Assembly: GCF_000285535.1 (NCBI RefSeq)
Contig: NZ_HE610985.1
Coordinates: 534,691-598,690 of the forward strand
Direction: 5' to 3'
DNA from: Bacillus timonensis
GTDB taxonomy: Bacteria > Bacillota > Bacilli > Bacillales > Bacillaceae_L
Length of the DNA stretch: 64,000 nucleotides
This document shows, piece after piece, positions 8,302-17,585 of this stretch. The notes under the pieces are model-generated. The model did not search any database. It was not told the origin of the DNA and saw only the letters and a list, made by a program, of their open reading frames with translations. The position numbers and the translations under genes are program-made. How positions within the stretch are numbered: the first letter of the stretch is position 1; each line of letters begins with the position of its first letter.

Positions 8302-9540
8302 ATGACATTAACGATAGAAAAAGCAAGAGGTGTATGGGGTAGTGCACCTAGTAATAACTATGAACAATTGGCATTAAGATTCCGAGCTATTTTTCAACAA
8401 ATACGTGAAGGGGCGGTTCAACGGGAGACTGAGAGAAAACTACCTTTCGAGGAAATACAATTGTTAAAAGACGCAGGTTTCGGAGCTATACGGATTCCAC
8501 TTGAAGAAGGAGGATTGGGTGCGACAATTCCAGAGTTATTTAATTTACTCATTGAATTAGCAGAGGCAGATTCGAATATACCACAAGCACTTCGAGCACA
8601 TTTTTCTTTTGTTGAGATGGTTTTAAATTCACCAAAGAGTGAGCAAAGAAGTGCGTGGATAAAGCGTATTTTAAAGGGAGATATTGTTGGGAATGCTTGG
8701 TCTGAAGTTGGTGGCGCGAAGGCTGGCAGTTTCTTAACGAAAGTAACAAGAGGAGAAGGAGACCAGTTATTTTTAAACGGTACAAAATATTATTCGACGG
8801 GCACCATTTATGCCGATTGGATTCTTGTTTTGGCAACCCAAGAGGAAGCGAATAATGTCTTTGCTGTTATCTCAAGATATGCAAAAGGTGTAGACGTAAT
8901 TGATGATTGGAATGGCTTTGGACAAAAATTGACTGGTAGTGGAACAACAAGATTCTCTGATGTTCCTATTAAGGAAGATGAAATTCTTATTGAGGAGTTT
9001 AATGCGAAATATCAGGCTGCCTTTTTCCAAATGATGCATTTGGCTACTCTAGCTGGAATTGCCCGTGCAGCTGCAAATGACGTTTCGAAAGCTGTAGCTG
9101 AGCGCCAGAGAACGTATACACATGCATCAGGTGCTCGTCCAAGTGAAGATGCGCAAGTGCTACAAGTAGTTGGAAAGGTTCATAGTTTAGCTTATTCTTC
9201 TGGAGCGATTGTTCTAAAAGCAGCTGAATCTTTACAAAACGCATATGAAGTCCATCTTGCTGGAGACGTTGAAAATGAAGAATGGCTAAATGATGAAGCG
9301 GAGATTGAAGTGTCACAAGCTCAAATTGTAGTTAGTAGTTTAACACTTGAAGCAACAGCATTATTGTTCGACGCATTAGGTGCTTCTGCCACATTGCAAA
9401 CCAAAAGCTATGATAGATATTGGCGTAATGCCCGAACACTCGCTTCTCATAATCCACTAATCTATAAAGAGAGAGTAGTAGGGGATTATGCAGTTAATCA
9501 AACACGCCCACCTTATATATGGCATGTCGGGAGGAGTTGA
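8302..9540 (+). CDS. Acyl-CoA dehydrogenase-fold flavoprotein, DszC/SfnB type
   Basis: This 412-residue protein has the acyl-CoA dehydrogenase fold but resembles the DszC/SfnB branch, whose members are reduced-flavin-dependent monooxygenases used to oxidise organosulfur compounds. Visible marks are the N-terminal helical domain with LPFEEIQLLKDAGFGAIRIP, the middle domain with YYSTGTIYADWILV, the DDWNGFGQKLTGSGTTRFSDV segment common to this branch, and the C-terminal RYWRNARTLASHNP stretch. The start has AAGGAGG with good spacing. It is the first main gene of a same-strand cluster with an FMN monooxygenase and a second paralogue. The actual substrate is unknown and a desulfurising role is inferred from family and context. 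Confidence 0.8.
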   Translation: MTLTIEKARGVWGSAPSNNYEQLALRFRAIFQQIREGAVQRETERKLPFEEIQLLKDAGFGAIRIPLEEGGLGATIPELFNLLIELAEADSNIPQALRAHFSFVEMVLNSPKSEQRSAWIKRILKGDIVGNAWSEVGGAKAGSFLTKVTRGEGDQLFLNGTKYYSTGTIYADWILVLATQEEANNVFAVISRYAKGVDVIDDWNGFGQKLTGSGTTRFSDVPIKEDEILIEEFNAKYQAAFFQMMHLATLAGIARAAANDVSKAVAERQRTYTHASGARPSEDAQVLQVVGKVHSLAYSSGAIVLKAAESLQNAYEVHLAGDVENEEWLNDEAEIEVSQAQIVVSSLTLEATALLFDALGASATLQTKSYDRYWRNARTLASHNPLIYKERVVGDYAVNQTRPPYIWHVGRS

Positions 9541-9632
9541 TTTCGTGCATGAGTTAAAGAGTGATAGATACTAAGTCACCATAGTATCTTTACTAAAACT
9601 ATAATTCAAGAACAAATAGGAGGTAAGACGAA

Positions 9633-11012
9633 ATGCCAAAGAAAAGAATCTATTTAAATGCATTTGATATGAATTGTGTTGGTCATCAATCCCCAGGGTT
9701 ATGGACACATCCAGATGATCAATCTTCAACTTACAAGGATGCGGAGTATTGGGAAAACCTTGCGAGGTTGTTGGAAAAAGGTAAGTTTGATGCCATTTTC
9801 TTGGCGGACGTATTAGGGACGTATGATGTGTACCAGGATTCAAGAAATCCTGCTGTACGTCAAGCTGCACAGGTACCAGTCAACGATCCTGCTTTTGTTG
9901 TCCCTATTATGGCACAAGTAACAAAGCATCTAGGATTTGGGTTAACAGCATCAACAAGTTATGAGCATCCTTATTCTTTTGCAAGACGCATTTCTACACT
10001 GGACCATCTTACAAAAGGAAGAATAGGCTGGAATATTGTCACTTCCTATTTAGAAAGTGCAGCTAAGAATTTAGGTCTTGATCAGCAAATCAATCACGAT
10101 GAACGCTATAACATAGCCGATGAATACCTCGAGGTTGTTTATAAATTATGGGAAGGAAGCTGGGAAGATGGAGCCGTTCTAATAGATAAAAAACAGAAGA
10201 TTTATACGGATCCGAACAAAGTTCATGATATTAACCATAATGGCAAGTATTTCAAAGTGCCAGGTGCTCATTTATGTGAGCCATCTCCTCAAAGAACACC
10301 TGTTATTTTTCAAGCAGGTGCTTCGAAGAAAGGAAGGCAATTTGCAGCGAAACATGCAGAACTGGTATTTATCAGTGTTCCTACGGCTCCAATTGGTCAA
10401 ACTTTTGTAAAAGCTTTACGTGAAGAAGCAAAAAATGCGGGGCGGAATCCAAACGAAATTAAAGTTCTATCTTTATTTACCCCAATCGTTGGACGTAATG
10501 AAGAAGAAGCGTACTCCAAATTTGAAGAGTATAAAAAACATACTAGTTATGAAGGTGGGTTAGCATTATTTGGTGGTTGGACTGGTGTTGATTTATCTAG
10601 TTACGATCCAGATGACAAGATTGAATATATCAAGAATGATGCCATTCATTCAGCCCTTGAGACATTTACAAAAATAGACCCAGAAAAACACTGGACCGTT
10701 AAGCAGGTAGCAGAATTTGTAGGAATTGGCGGAATTGGGCCTGTTGCTGTAGGTTCACCTGAACAAGTCGCTGATGAAATGGAAAAATGGATAGAGGAAA
10801 CGGATGTCGACGGATTTAATATTGCGTACGCTGTTACACCAGGTACGTTTGAGGATTTTGTAGAATTGGTTATTCCAGTATTACAGGAACGCGGACTTGT
10901 AAGAAAAGAATATGCGGATGGTGGCTTGCGTAAAAATTTATTTGGATATGAACAACTACCTGACCACCACCCAGCTCGCCAGTACCGTAAGCAATCTACA
11001 CTTCAAGTGTAG
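9633..11012 (+). CDS. LLM-class FMN-dependent monooxygenase, NtaA/SnaA/DszA family
   Basis: This 459-residue protein has a bacterial luciferase-like TIM barrel of the NtaA/SnaA/DszA/DmoA group, which uses FMNH2 from a separate reductase to oxygenate substrates such as nitrilotriacetate, dibenzothiophene sulfone or dimethyl sulfide. Typical segments are NAFDMNCVGHQSPGLW near the start, GKFDAIFLADVLG, LDHLTKGRIGWNIVTS, and QAGASKKGRQFAAKHAELVF. AGGAGG precedes the ATG. It sits between two DszC-type flavoproteins, matching sets that work in sequence on organosulfur molecules. No flavin reductase gene is seen in the cluster, so reduced FMN would come from elsewhere. The C-S bond as target is an inference. 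Confidence 0.85.
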   Translation: MPKKRIYLNAFDMNCVGHQSPGLWTHPDDQSSTYKDAEYWENLARLLEKGKFDAIFLADVLGTYDVYQDSRNPAVRQAAQVPVNDPAFVVPIMAQVTKHLGFGLTASTSYEHPYSFARRISTLDHLTKGRIGWNIVTSYLESAAKNLGLDQQINHDERYNIADEYLEVVYKLWEGSWEDGAVLIDKKQKIYTDPNKVHDINHNGKYFKVPGAHLCEPSPQRTPVIFQAGASKKGRQFAAKHAELVFISVPTAPIGQTFVKALREEAKNAGRNPNEIKVLSLFTPIVGRNEEEAYSKFEEYKKHTSYEGGLALFGGWTGVDLSSYDPDDKIEYIKNDAIHSALETFTKIDPEKHWTVKQVAEFVGIGGIGPVAVGSPEQVADEMEKWIEETDVDGFNIAYAVTPGTFEDFVELVIPVLQERGLVRKEYADGGLRKNLFGYEQLPDHHPARQYRKQSTLQV

Positions 11013-11068
11013 AAATAATTGTAAATATAGATTTTACATGTTGAAAATATGGTGAAAGAGGGAGAGAG

Positions 11069-12256
11069 ATGGTCGAAACAATTACAATTGATGCTACTGA
11101 TTACCTAAAAACAGCAAAATTACTTGCACAAGAGTTTGAAAAGGATGCTGCTGAACGGGATAAAATTGGAGGCACTGCTAAAGTACAGCGCGATGCATTA
11201 CGCGAATCTGGGTTGCTGACGATTTTAATTCCAACAGAATATGGAGGGGGAGGTCAGCCTTGGTCTTTGGTTCTTCGCATTGTTCGTGAATTGGCAAAAG
11301 CAGATGCGGCACTCGCGCATTTATACGGCTATCATTATTTGCAACTAGTGACTCCACATTTTTCTGGTTCTAAAGAACAGAAGGAATACTTTTATACGGC
11401 ATCAGCAAAAAATAATTGGTTTTGGGGAAATTCATCAAATCCAATCGAGCCTACCTTAATTGGAAAAAAAGAAGGAAATGGGTTTATTTTAAATGGATAT
11501 AACACATTTAGCACTGGTTCAAAAGACTCTGACCGTCTATTAATTTATTGGATAGATAAAGAAGAAAGTGAAAAAGTTTATGTTGGTATTATTCCGACTA
11601 ACCGAATAGGAGTAGTTGTGAATGATGACTGGGACGGAATGGGGCAAAGGCAAACAGATAGCGGATCAGTCACTTTTGAAAATGTTATTGTAAAACCACA
11701 CGAAATACTGGATAAATCGGAGTCTGCAGGAAAACCTTTCTCAACGTTTGATGCCATTTTGTCACAGATTATCTTAGCAAATGTAATTGTAGGAAGTGCA
11801 GAGGGGGCTTTAGAGGTAGCACGTAAATACACAATCAGTAAATCTCGACCGTGGTATTTAACTAGCTATGAAAAAGCCATAGACGATCCTTTTATTCAAC
11901 GTCTCTATGGTGAGTTTTGGATTGATGTTCAGGCAGCTATTCAATTAGTGGAAAAGGCTGGTGAAAAAGTAGATGACGCCTGGGAGAAGGACCTGTCCTT
12001 AACTTACGAAGAACGAGGAGAAACTGTTCTTTTTACAGCTGCAGCAAATGCATTTGGGACAAAAATTGCCTTAGATGTTACAAGTCATATCTTTGAAGTG
12101 ATGGGAGCTAGATCAGCAACCATCAAAAACAATTATGATCGATTCTGGAGAAATGTAAGAATCCATTCTCTACATAATCCAATTGAATATAAAAGAAAAA
12201 ATATAGGTCAATGGCTATTACATGGAGAGAACCCTACGCCAAGCAGCTATTCGTAA
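11069..12256 (+). CDS. Acyl-CoA dehydrogenase-fold monooxygenase, DszC type
   Basis: This 395-residue paralogue of the product at 8302 starts 56 bases after the FMN monooxygenase. It shares the branch signature (NDDWDGMGQRQTDSGSVTFENV) and a C-terminal DRFWRNVRIHSLHNPIEYK segment. DszC itself has comparable GQR-TGSG and HNP-type segments, so this copy may be the closer to DszC. The role inferred is a flavin-dependent oxygenation in the same scavenging pathway. Its ribosome binding site is GAGGGAGAGAG before the ATG. A short hairpin (CTAACC with GGTTAG near 12272-12288) follows before the transporter genes. Confidence 0.8.
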   Translation: MVETITIDATDYLKTAKLLAQEFEKDAAERDKIGGTAKVQRDALRESGLLTILIPTEYGGGGQPWSLVLRIVRELAKADAALAHLYGYHYLQLVTPHFSGSKEQKEYFYTASAKNNWFWGNSSNPIEPTLIGKKEGNGFILNGYNTFSTGSKDSDRLLIYWIDKEESEKVYVGIIPTNRIGVVVNDDWDGMGQRQTDSGSVTFENVIVKPHEILDKSESAGKPFSTFDAILSQIILANVIVGSAEGALEVARKYTISKSRPWYLTSYEKAIDDPFIQRLYGEFWIDVQAAIQLVEKAGEKVDDAWEKDLSLTYEERGETVLFTAAANAFGTKIALDVTSHIFEVMGARSATIKNNYDRFWRNVRIHSLHNPIEYKRKNIGQWLLHGENPTPSSYS

Positions 12257-12392
12257 TGTAAGTTCTATGAAAACTAACCTAAAAGGTTAGTAGATTAATG
12301 AGAAAACAACAATTCTAAAAAATGAGTGAAATCGTATAAAGCTAAACAATCATCAATGGTGAATGTTCCATATTACCGAGGAGGAAACAAAA

Positions 12393-13472
12393 GTGACAAT
12401 CAAAAAAAATATGAAGAAGATTTTTCTGTTTTCATTCATTCTAACGATGTTAGTCGTATCAGCATGCTCGAATCAAACGGTATCTACTAGTGATATAAAG
12501 TCTGAGACAACTAGCAGTAATCAAGGGGAAACATCAAAGAATGTTAAGGATTCTGGTGTTAAAGGAGTTATTGATGGTAAGCCTGTACCGTCTCTTGAAG
12601 GGAAAACGATTGGAGTAGCGGTTATAGGGACAGATCATAACTGGGATCGCCAAGCATACCAAGGGCAAATTGACAGAATTAAGGAACTGGGAGGGACTCC
12701 GGTTGCTGTTGATGGCGAACGGAATGATCAAAAACATATCACGGATATTGAAAATTTGATCATACAGAAGCCAGATGCAATTATTAAGCAGCTAGGTGAT
12801 ACAACTGTATATAAACCTGTACTTAAAAAAGTTCATGATGCTAATATTCCTCTATTTACAGTTGCACACGATAGTGAATATAGCATTTCAAATATTGTTT
12901 CTGATGATTATTATGCAGGTGAGGCGTTAGCACGACAAATGTTTGAGGATATGGGCGGAGAAGGAAAAGTAGCCGTTTTTCATGGATTTCCAGGAGTTCG
13001 GGTATGTGAAATTCGTTATGACATGATGAAATATGTTGCAAAGGATTATCCGAATATTGAGTTTATTGAACCAGAACTAATTGATGTGATTCCTGGAACG
13101 ATAGAAGATGCACGTAAAAAGGTGGAAGACCTTCTAGTTAAACATCCTGAAGGAAGTGGCATTAAAGCGATTTGGGCAGCATGGGATATTCCAAGCATTG
13201 GTGCAGCTCAAGCTGTTGATGCAGCAGGACGGAAAGATGTTAAAGTCTATGGCGTTGATGGGGATCCAACTGCAGTTGAGATGGTTGCTGATCCAAATAG
13301 TTCCTTTGCGGCTGACTTTGCGCAAATCCCATATCAGACTGGTCAATCAGCGATTGATATAGTGGCACGTTCATTAGCTGGGCAAGAGGTTCCAACTAAG
13401 CTGTATGACGAAGGTTTTCTTGTGACGAAAGATAATGCCGAAGAATCAAAGAAAATATTATTTAAAGAATAA
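12393..13472 (+). CDS. Ribose-type ABC importer, substrate-binding lipoprotein
   Basis: This is an extracellular periplasmic-binding-protein type 1 receptor of the CUT2 (ribose/AI-2) class. An in-frame ATG lies at 12363, but GAGGAGG (12378-12384) is placed for the GTG at 12393. This gives a standard signal peptide with lipobox VVSAC (lipidated Cys25). The first binding lobe begins at TIGVAVIGTDHNWDRQAYQG, followed by the QKPDAIIKQLG and IKAIWAAWDIPSIGAAQAV stretches typical of the fold. It is followed by an ATPase and two permeases. CUT2 systems carry sugars, nucleosides, AI-2 or sugar-linked sulfur compounds. Location behind sulfur-type monooxygenases suggests a sulfur-containing ligand, but this is inference. 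Confidence 0.85.
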   Translation: MTIKKNMKKIFLFSFILTMLVVSACSNQTVSTSDIKSETTSSNQGETSKNVKDSGVKGVIDGKPVPSLEGKTIGVAVIGTDHNWDRQAYQGQIDRIKELGGTPVAVDGERNDQKHITDIENLIIQKPDAIIKQLGDTTVYKPVLKKVHDANIPLFTVAHDSEYSISNIVSDDYYAGEALARQMFEDMGGEGKVAVFHGFPGVRVCEIRYDMMKYVAKDYPNIEFIEPELIDVIPGTIEDARKKVEDLLVKHPEGSGIKAIWAAWDIPSIGAAQAVDAAGRKDVKVYGVDGDPTAVEMVADPNSSFAADFAQIPYQTGQSAIDIVARSLAGQEVPTKLYDEGFLVTKDNAEESKKILFKE

Positions 13473-13495
13473 CATTTTCTTAGAATTGAAAAAGA

Positions 13496-13517
13496 GAGGA
13501 TAGATGATTCTATCCTC
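13496..13517 (+). other. Intergenic hairpin between binding protein and ATPase genes
   Basis: GAGGATAG (13496-13503) pairs perfectly with CTATCCTC (13510-13517). There is no T run, so it more likely stabilises the 3' end of the binding-protein message than terminates transcription. Confidence 0.6.
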
Positions 13518-13562
13518 CCATGAAATTTATGCTGGTAATTAATAGAAAGTGAGGTTTGGATC

Positions 13563-15089
13563 ATGATTGATGAGTATGTATTGGAAATGAAGGAGATTCA
13601 AAAGGAATTTCCTGGCGTAAAAGCTCTTCAAAATATTCATTTTCAGCTGAGAAAAGGAGAAATCCATGGACTAGTTGGAGAAAATGGTGCTGGTAAATCG
13701 ACATTAATGAAAATATTAGCTGGAATCTATACTCATGACAGTGGAGAAATACAATTTCTCGGAAATCTACAAAAGGTATTAACACCGAAGATTGTAGAAA
13801 AATTGGGAATTCACTTTATTCACCAAGAACGACATGTTGTACCATATTTGACAGTTGCCGAATCCTTATTTTTAGGTATCGAAAATAAGTTTGCTTCCTT
13901 TAATTTGTTAAAACGACGCACAATGGAAAAGGAAGCAGAAAAAGTCTTGTTTGAAAAAGTTGGGGTGAATTTATCTGGGAAAAAACTAGTGGGTGATCTT
14001 TCTGTAGGAGAAAAACAATTATTGCAGATTTGTCGTGCATTACTTCAAGATCCAAAAGTAATCGTGTTCGATGAACCAACAGCTGTACTTGCTAAACGGG
14101 AAGCAGATCAGTTATTCAACATCATTAAGGAATTGAAGAATAAGGGAATTTCGATTATCTATATATCACATTATTTCGGAGAGATACTTGATATTTGCAA
14201 TCGAATAACAGTATTACGTAATGGAATCAATGTTAAAACGACAGAAACAAAGGGATTAACAATTGAGGATATTGTTTATTTGATGACAGGTAGACGTATA
14301 GGTAACGAAATTCCAACAAAGGCCCGTCATATAGGCGATGTTTTATTAAATGTGAAAGATTTCACTCAATCTCAACAGTTTCATGATGTGAATTTTCAAA
14401 TTCGGAAAGGAGAAATTGTAGGAATTACGGGGCTAATGGGTTCGGGGTATACGGACCTAGGGATGTCAATATATGATAACTCCCGTATTACGAATGGCTT
14501 TGTCGAATTTGAAGGGAAGCGTCTAACGAAAAATAATCCTGAAAATGCAGTAGCCTTAGGAATGGGATATATCCCTGAAGATCGTCGGAATCTCGGAATT
14601 TTACAAAATATGTCGGTGAGAGAAAATATCACTCTTACAAGTCTGAAAAGTGTGAGTAAGGGAGGAGTGATAAAAAGGAAATTGGAGCGGGAAAAGGTTG
14701 ATTCGATAATTGATAAATTGGGGATTCGCACACCAAACCAAAAAACTACTATTAACTATCTAAGTGGTGGAAATCAACAAAAAGCAGTATTGGCAAAATG
14801 GCTAAGTAGTAATGCTAGTTTGTATATTTTAAATCAGCCAACAGCTGCTGTTGATGTCAGTACAAAAGCAGAAATATATAATCTTATTACTCAAGTAGCA
14901 AAAAATGGAGCAGGGGTGCTATTAATCACTCAAGATCTTCAGGAGTTGGTCACTCTAAGTGATCGGATTTTAGTGATGTACCGCGGGAAAGTAGTTAGAG
15001 AATTCGAAAGAGATAACGCGACAACAGATCAAATAATGGTTTCCATGATGGGAGGGAGTAACGATGAATCAAGTAGCAGTAACAACTAA
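13563..15089 (+). CDS. Ribose-type ABC importer, tandem ATP-binding protein
   Basis: This 508-residue protein has two fused nucleotide-binding domains, as in RbsA/LsrA. Domain 1 is complete: Walker A GENGAGKST (39-47), signature LSVGEKQ and Walker B VIVFDEPTAV. Domain 2 is degenerate: the Walker A position reads GLMGSGYTDLG without the Lys, which is common in this family. The Walker B region reads LYILNQPTAAVDV, with Asn-Gln where relatives have Asp-Glu, which is less usual. Its LSGGNQQK signature is intact. ATP hydrolysis would therefore depend on domain 1. The end of the gene overlaps the start of the next by 26 bases, indicating coupled translation. Confidence 0.9.
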   Translation: MIDEYVLEMKEIQKEFPGVKALQNIHFQLRKGEIHGLVGENGAGKSTLMKILAGIYTHDSGEIQFLGNLQKVLTPKIVEKLGIHFIHQERHVVPYLTVAESLFLGIENKFASFNLLKRRTMEKEAEKVLFEKVGVNLSGKKLVGDLSVGEKQLLQICRALLQDPKVIVFDEPTAVLAKREADQLFNIIKELKNKGISIIYISHYFGEILDICNRITVLRNGINVKTTETKGLTIEDIVYLMTGRRIGNEIPTKARHIGDVLLNVKDFTQSQQFHDVNFQIRKGEIVGITGLMGSGYTDLGMSIYDNSRITNGFVEFEGKRLTKNNPENAVALGMGYIPEDRRNLGILQNMSVRENITLTSLKSVSKGGVIKRKLEREKVDSIIDKLGIRTPNQKTTINYLSGGNQQKAVLAKWLSSNASLYILNQPTAAVDVSTKAEIYNLITQVAKNGAGVLLITQDLQELVTLSDRILVMYRGKVVREFERDNATTDQIMVSMMGGSNDESSSSNN

Positions 15090-16055
15090 AGCAATTAATT
15101 GGAATGGTCTACTTAAATATAGCAGTTATGTAGCATTTATACTGATAGCTGTATATTTCTCATTAAGTTCACCTGTTTTTTTACCATACATAACTTGAAA
15201 AATATTCTATTGCAATCAAGTGCATTAGGGATTGTGTCTTGTGGCATGACAGCTATCCTAATTGGTGGGGGAAATCATGTCTTAAAAGGAGGAATTGATT
15301 TATCATTAGCAAACAATCTTGCACTAAATGTTGCTATCACTGCTGTTCTTATCAATAATGGATTTTCTTTCGTAACGGCTTTTTCAGTTGCATTCTTGTG
15401 TAGTTTAATAATAGGGATAATTAATGCTGTTTCAATTATTAAATTGAAAATCATTCCTCTATTAAGTACTTTAGCTATGATGTATTTACTGCAGGGAATC
15501 GTTTTATTAATTACAAATAACACCGTTGTAAATGTGACTGATCCAATAATGATCACATTAGCGACTACTGAACTTTTAGGATTACCTATACAGATTTGGA
15601 TTTTCGCCATTATAGGCGCCGTATTGTACATTCTTTTTCATAAGTCTATTTTTGGGAATTGGGTTCATGCCGTTGGAGGCAATTCACAAGCAGCTATAAA
15701 TGCCGGTATCAATGTAACTTTAATCGTAGGAATGACTTATGTAATTGCTTCAATAACGGCAGCATTAGCAGGCTTATTAGTTACTGCTCGTTTATCTGGA
15801 AGTGTTCCAGGAATAGGTGATTTGATGTTATTAGACGTATTACTTGCAGGTTATATGAGTGCCGTTTTTTCCCGTTTGTCAATTCCCAATATGACGGGAG
15901 CCATTTTTAGTGCCATTTTTGTTGGAATGTTATCCAATGGTTTTACATTAATAAATGTTCCTACTTACTGGGTTTATGCAATAAAAGGAGCCTTAATATT
16001 GATGGCCGTTTCAATTACAACTATACAGCAAAGGAGAGTAACAGTTCATGGCTAA
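15064..16055 (+). pseudogene. Ribose-type ABC importer permease 1, frameshifted in a T run
   Basis: Translation from ATG 15064 gives a normal permease N-terminus with a first membrane helix (VAFILIAVYFSL), then stops at a TGA just after the seven-T run at 15176-15182. Adding one T there joins it to the second open frame, which reads FTIHNLKNILLQSSALGIVS and continues to 16055. The whole protein would be about 331 residues, close to its 338-residue partner, with the BPD-type core GIDLSLANNLAL and AITAALAGLLVTARL. The isolated downstream part could start at TTG 15195 but would lack the first helix. Either the importer is inactivated or one T was undercalled. Confidence 0.75.
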
Positions 16056-17064
16056 GCTTGTAGTGAAAAACAGTGTACATCAAAGTCCTCTTCTAAGACT
16101 TGGAAGTAATTCGTTACATTATAGCACTCTCATTGCGTTATTATCTATTGTTATCCTATTCTTCTTCACTGTTCCTTCCTTTCTAAGCATGAATAATATA
16201 GCAAATATATTGAGTCAATCTGCAGTATTAGCTTTGGTAGCTATTGGTTTATGTTTTATCGTTACTTCAGGAGGGATAGATCTATCCGTAGCTGTATCTT
16301 TTGATCTTGGAGCAATGGTCGCTGTTATTGCTTTGCAATCAGGGTTAGGGTGGTTTACAGCCTTACTATTAGGACTTACTGCAGGTGCAGCGGTTGGCCT
16401 TTTTAATAGTTTTTTTGTAGTGAAACTGAAAATAAGTGCCTTTTTAGTAACGCTTGGAACCCTTTTTATCGGAGAAAGTATCGAAAAAATTTTTACAAGA
16501 GGGGGAGAACCGATTTATTTGCCATGGATGGATGAGGCTTTCCAGTTTCTTGGACGTGGTAGCTTTTTTGTTTTTGAGACAGGTACAGGAGGAGTAACGA
16601 ATTTTAAATTTTCAATCCTGCTCGCTCTTTTTATAGCAGTAGTGGCCCATTTTATTCTTAAGAGAACTGTGTATGGTCGCAAATTATATGCAATAGGATC
16701 CAGTAGAGAAGCGGCGATGCTATCAGGTATACCAGTTGGTAGGTATACAATCTATGCCTTTGTCATAACTGGAATGATTTGCGCATTAGCTGGAATGATC
16801 GGTTCCTCTGTATTGACAGCTTTTACTCCTTTAAGTGGCAGATATTATCTTATGGATGCAATCGGTGCTGTTTTTATTAGTAGTACTTTAAGCAGACAAG
16901 GTCGGGTCAACATACCTGGAACAATAATTGGCGTATTATTTTTTGGGATTGTAGCGAATGGCTTGAACCTAATGGGAATTAGCTATTATTGGCAAGGTGT
17001 TGTACGTGGGCTATTAATATTCCTCATACTTGCAGTAAATTCTATCATTTCAAATAAAAGATAG
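16048..17064 (+). CDS. Ribose-type ABC importer permease 2
   Basis: This 338-residue membrane protein has about eight to ten hydrophobic segments and belongs to the RbsC/LsrC-like BPD_transp_2 family. The characteristic ITSGGIDLSV-like stretch appears as VTSGGIDLSVAVSFDLGAM, and LTAFTPLSGRYYLMDAIGAV corresponds to the conserved cytoplasmic region before the last helices. Its ATG overlaps the end of permease 1 by eight bases, so the four transporter genes form one unit. It would pair with permease 1 to form the channel. No recognisable strong terminator follows. The nearest hairpin with a T run is at 17525. Confidence 0.9.
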   Translation: MAKLVVKNSVHQSPLLRLGSNSLHYSTLIALLSIVILFFFTVPSFLSMNNIANILSQSAVLALVAIGLCFIVTSGGIDLSVAVSFDLGAMVAVIALQSGLGWFTALLLGLTAGAAVGLFNSFFVVKLKISAFLVTLGTLFIGESIEKIFTRGGEPIYLPWMDEAFQFLGRGSFFVFETGTGGVTNFKFSILLALFIAVVAHFILKRTVYGRKLYAIGSSREAAMLSGIPVGRYTIYAFVITGMICALAGMIGSSVLTAFTPLSGRYYLMDAIGAVFISSTLSRQGRVNIPGTIIGVLFFGIVANGLNLMGISYYWQGVVRGLLIFLILAVNSIISNKR

Positions 17065-17174
17065 TAGATAGACTTTCTCTATGCGTAGCCGGTCTATAAA
17101 TGGAGAACAAAAACTAGCAGAGGATAACAAATTAGAATTCTGAGTAGCTCTTTTTTATTGAACGAAAGGGGTAG

Positions 17175-17474
17175 TTGTGTTCAATGAGCCGATACTTTAG
17201 TTCAATACAAAACAGAAGGATCCGCCGCGGCGGATTCTTCTTACTTTTGACTCAATCATGTTTTGGAAAATCTTTAGGTTGCGAAATAAACCATCTTGGT
17301 GGAATCATAACAGATGAGTTAGGCAGGACAAACATTGAAGGTGTCTATGCTGCAGGTGACACCTCCGTTATCGCTCCTTCACAAGTGATTATTGCAGCGG
17401 CTCAGGGCAGTAGAGCAGCAATTGGAGTGAATACAGACCCAACTCAAGAGAATTTTAATATTAAAATATTGTGA
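17175..17474 (+). pseudogene. C-terminal fragment of a thioredoxin-reductase-like flavoprotein
   Basis: From about residue 30 the reading matches the C-terminal end of FAD/NAD(P)-dependent thioredoxin reductase-like enzymes: a GGIITDELGRTNIEGVYAAGD segment (conserved FAD-binding ATG/GD motif) followed by IIAAAQGSRAAIG. The N-terminal FAD and NADPH domains are missing, and the first 25 residues are unlike the family. They overlap a strong palindrome at 17214-17241. It is a truncated remnant, perhaps of a reductase that once served the monooxygenase cluster. Although the frame has a start near 17175, it cannot make a functional enzyme. Confidence 0.7.
17214..17241. repeat. 28-base GC-rich palindrome
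   Basis: The left arm 17214-17227 pairs with 17228-17241 with one mismatch. The central ATCCGCCGCGGCGGAT is perfect. It stands out from the AT-rich surroundings and lies at the junction where the reductase fragment begins. It could be an old terminator stem or a recombination scar. Confidence 0.75.
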
Positions 17475-17524
17475 AACAATGTACTTAAACTAATGAGTGG
17501 TTTAGTTATATATGCATTTACTTC

Positions 17525-17585
17525 AAATAAGGCGTTATATATAAGATTTTATGCAAGACTTGAATATAACGCCTTATTTTTTTAA
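17525..17585 (+). terminator. Strong intrinsic terminator
   Basis: AAATAAGGCGTTATAT (17525-17540) pairs perfectly over 16 bases with 17564-17579, followed by a run of T to 17585. It is the likely end of the transporter transcript. Confidence 0.85.

Noticed and set aside
12363-12392. Upstream ATG of the substrate-binding lipoprotein
   Set aside because: It places the charged extension before the signal peptide and overlaps the GAGGAGG site, which is spaced for the GTG at 12393.
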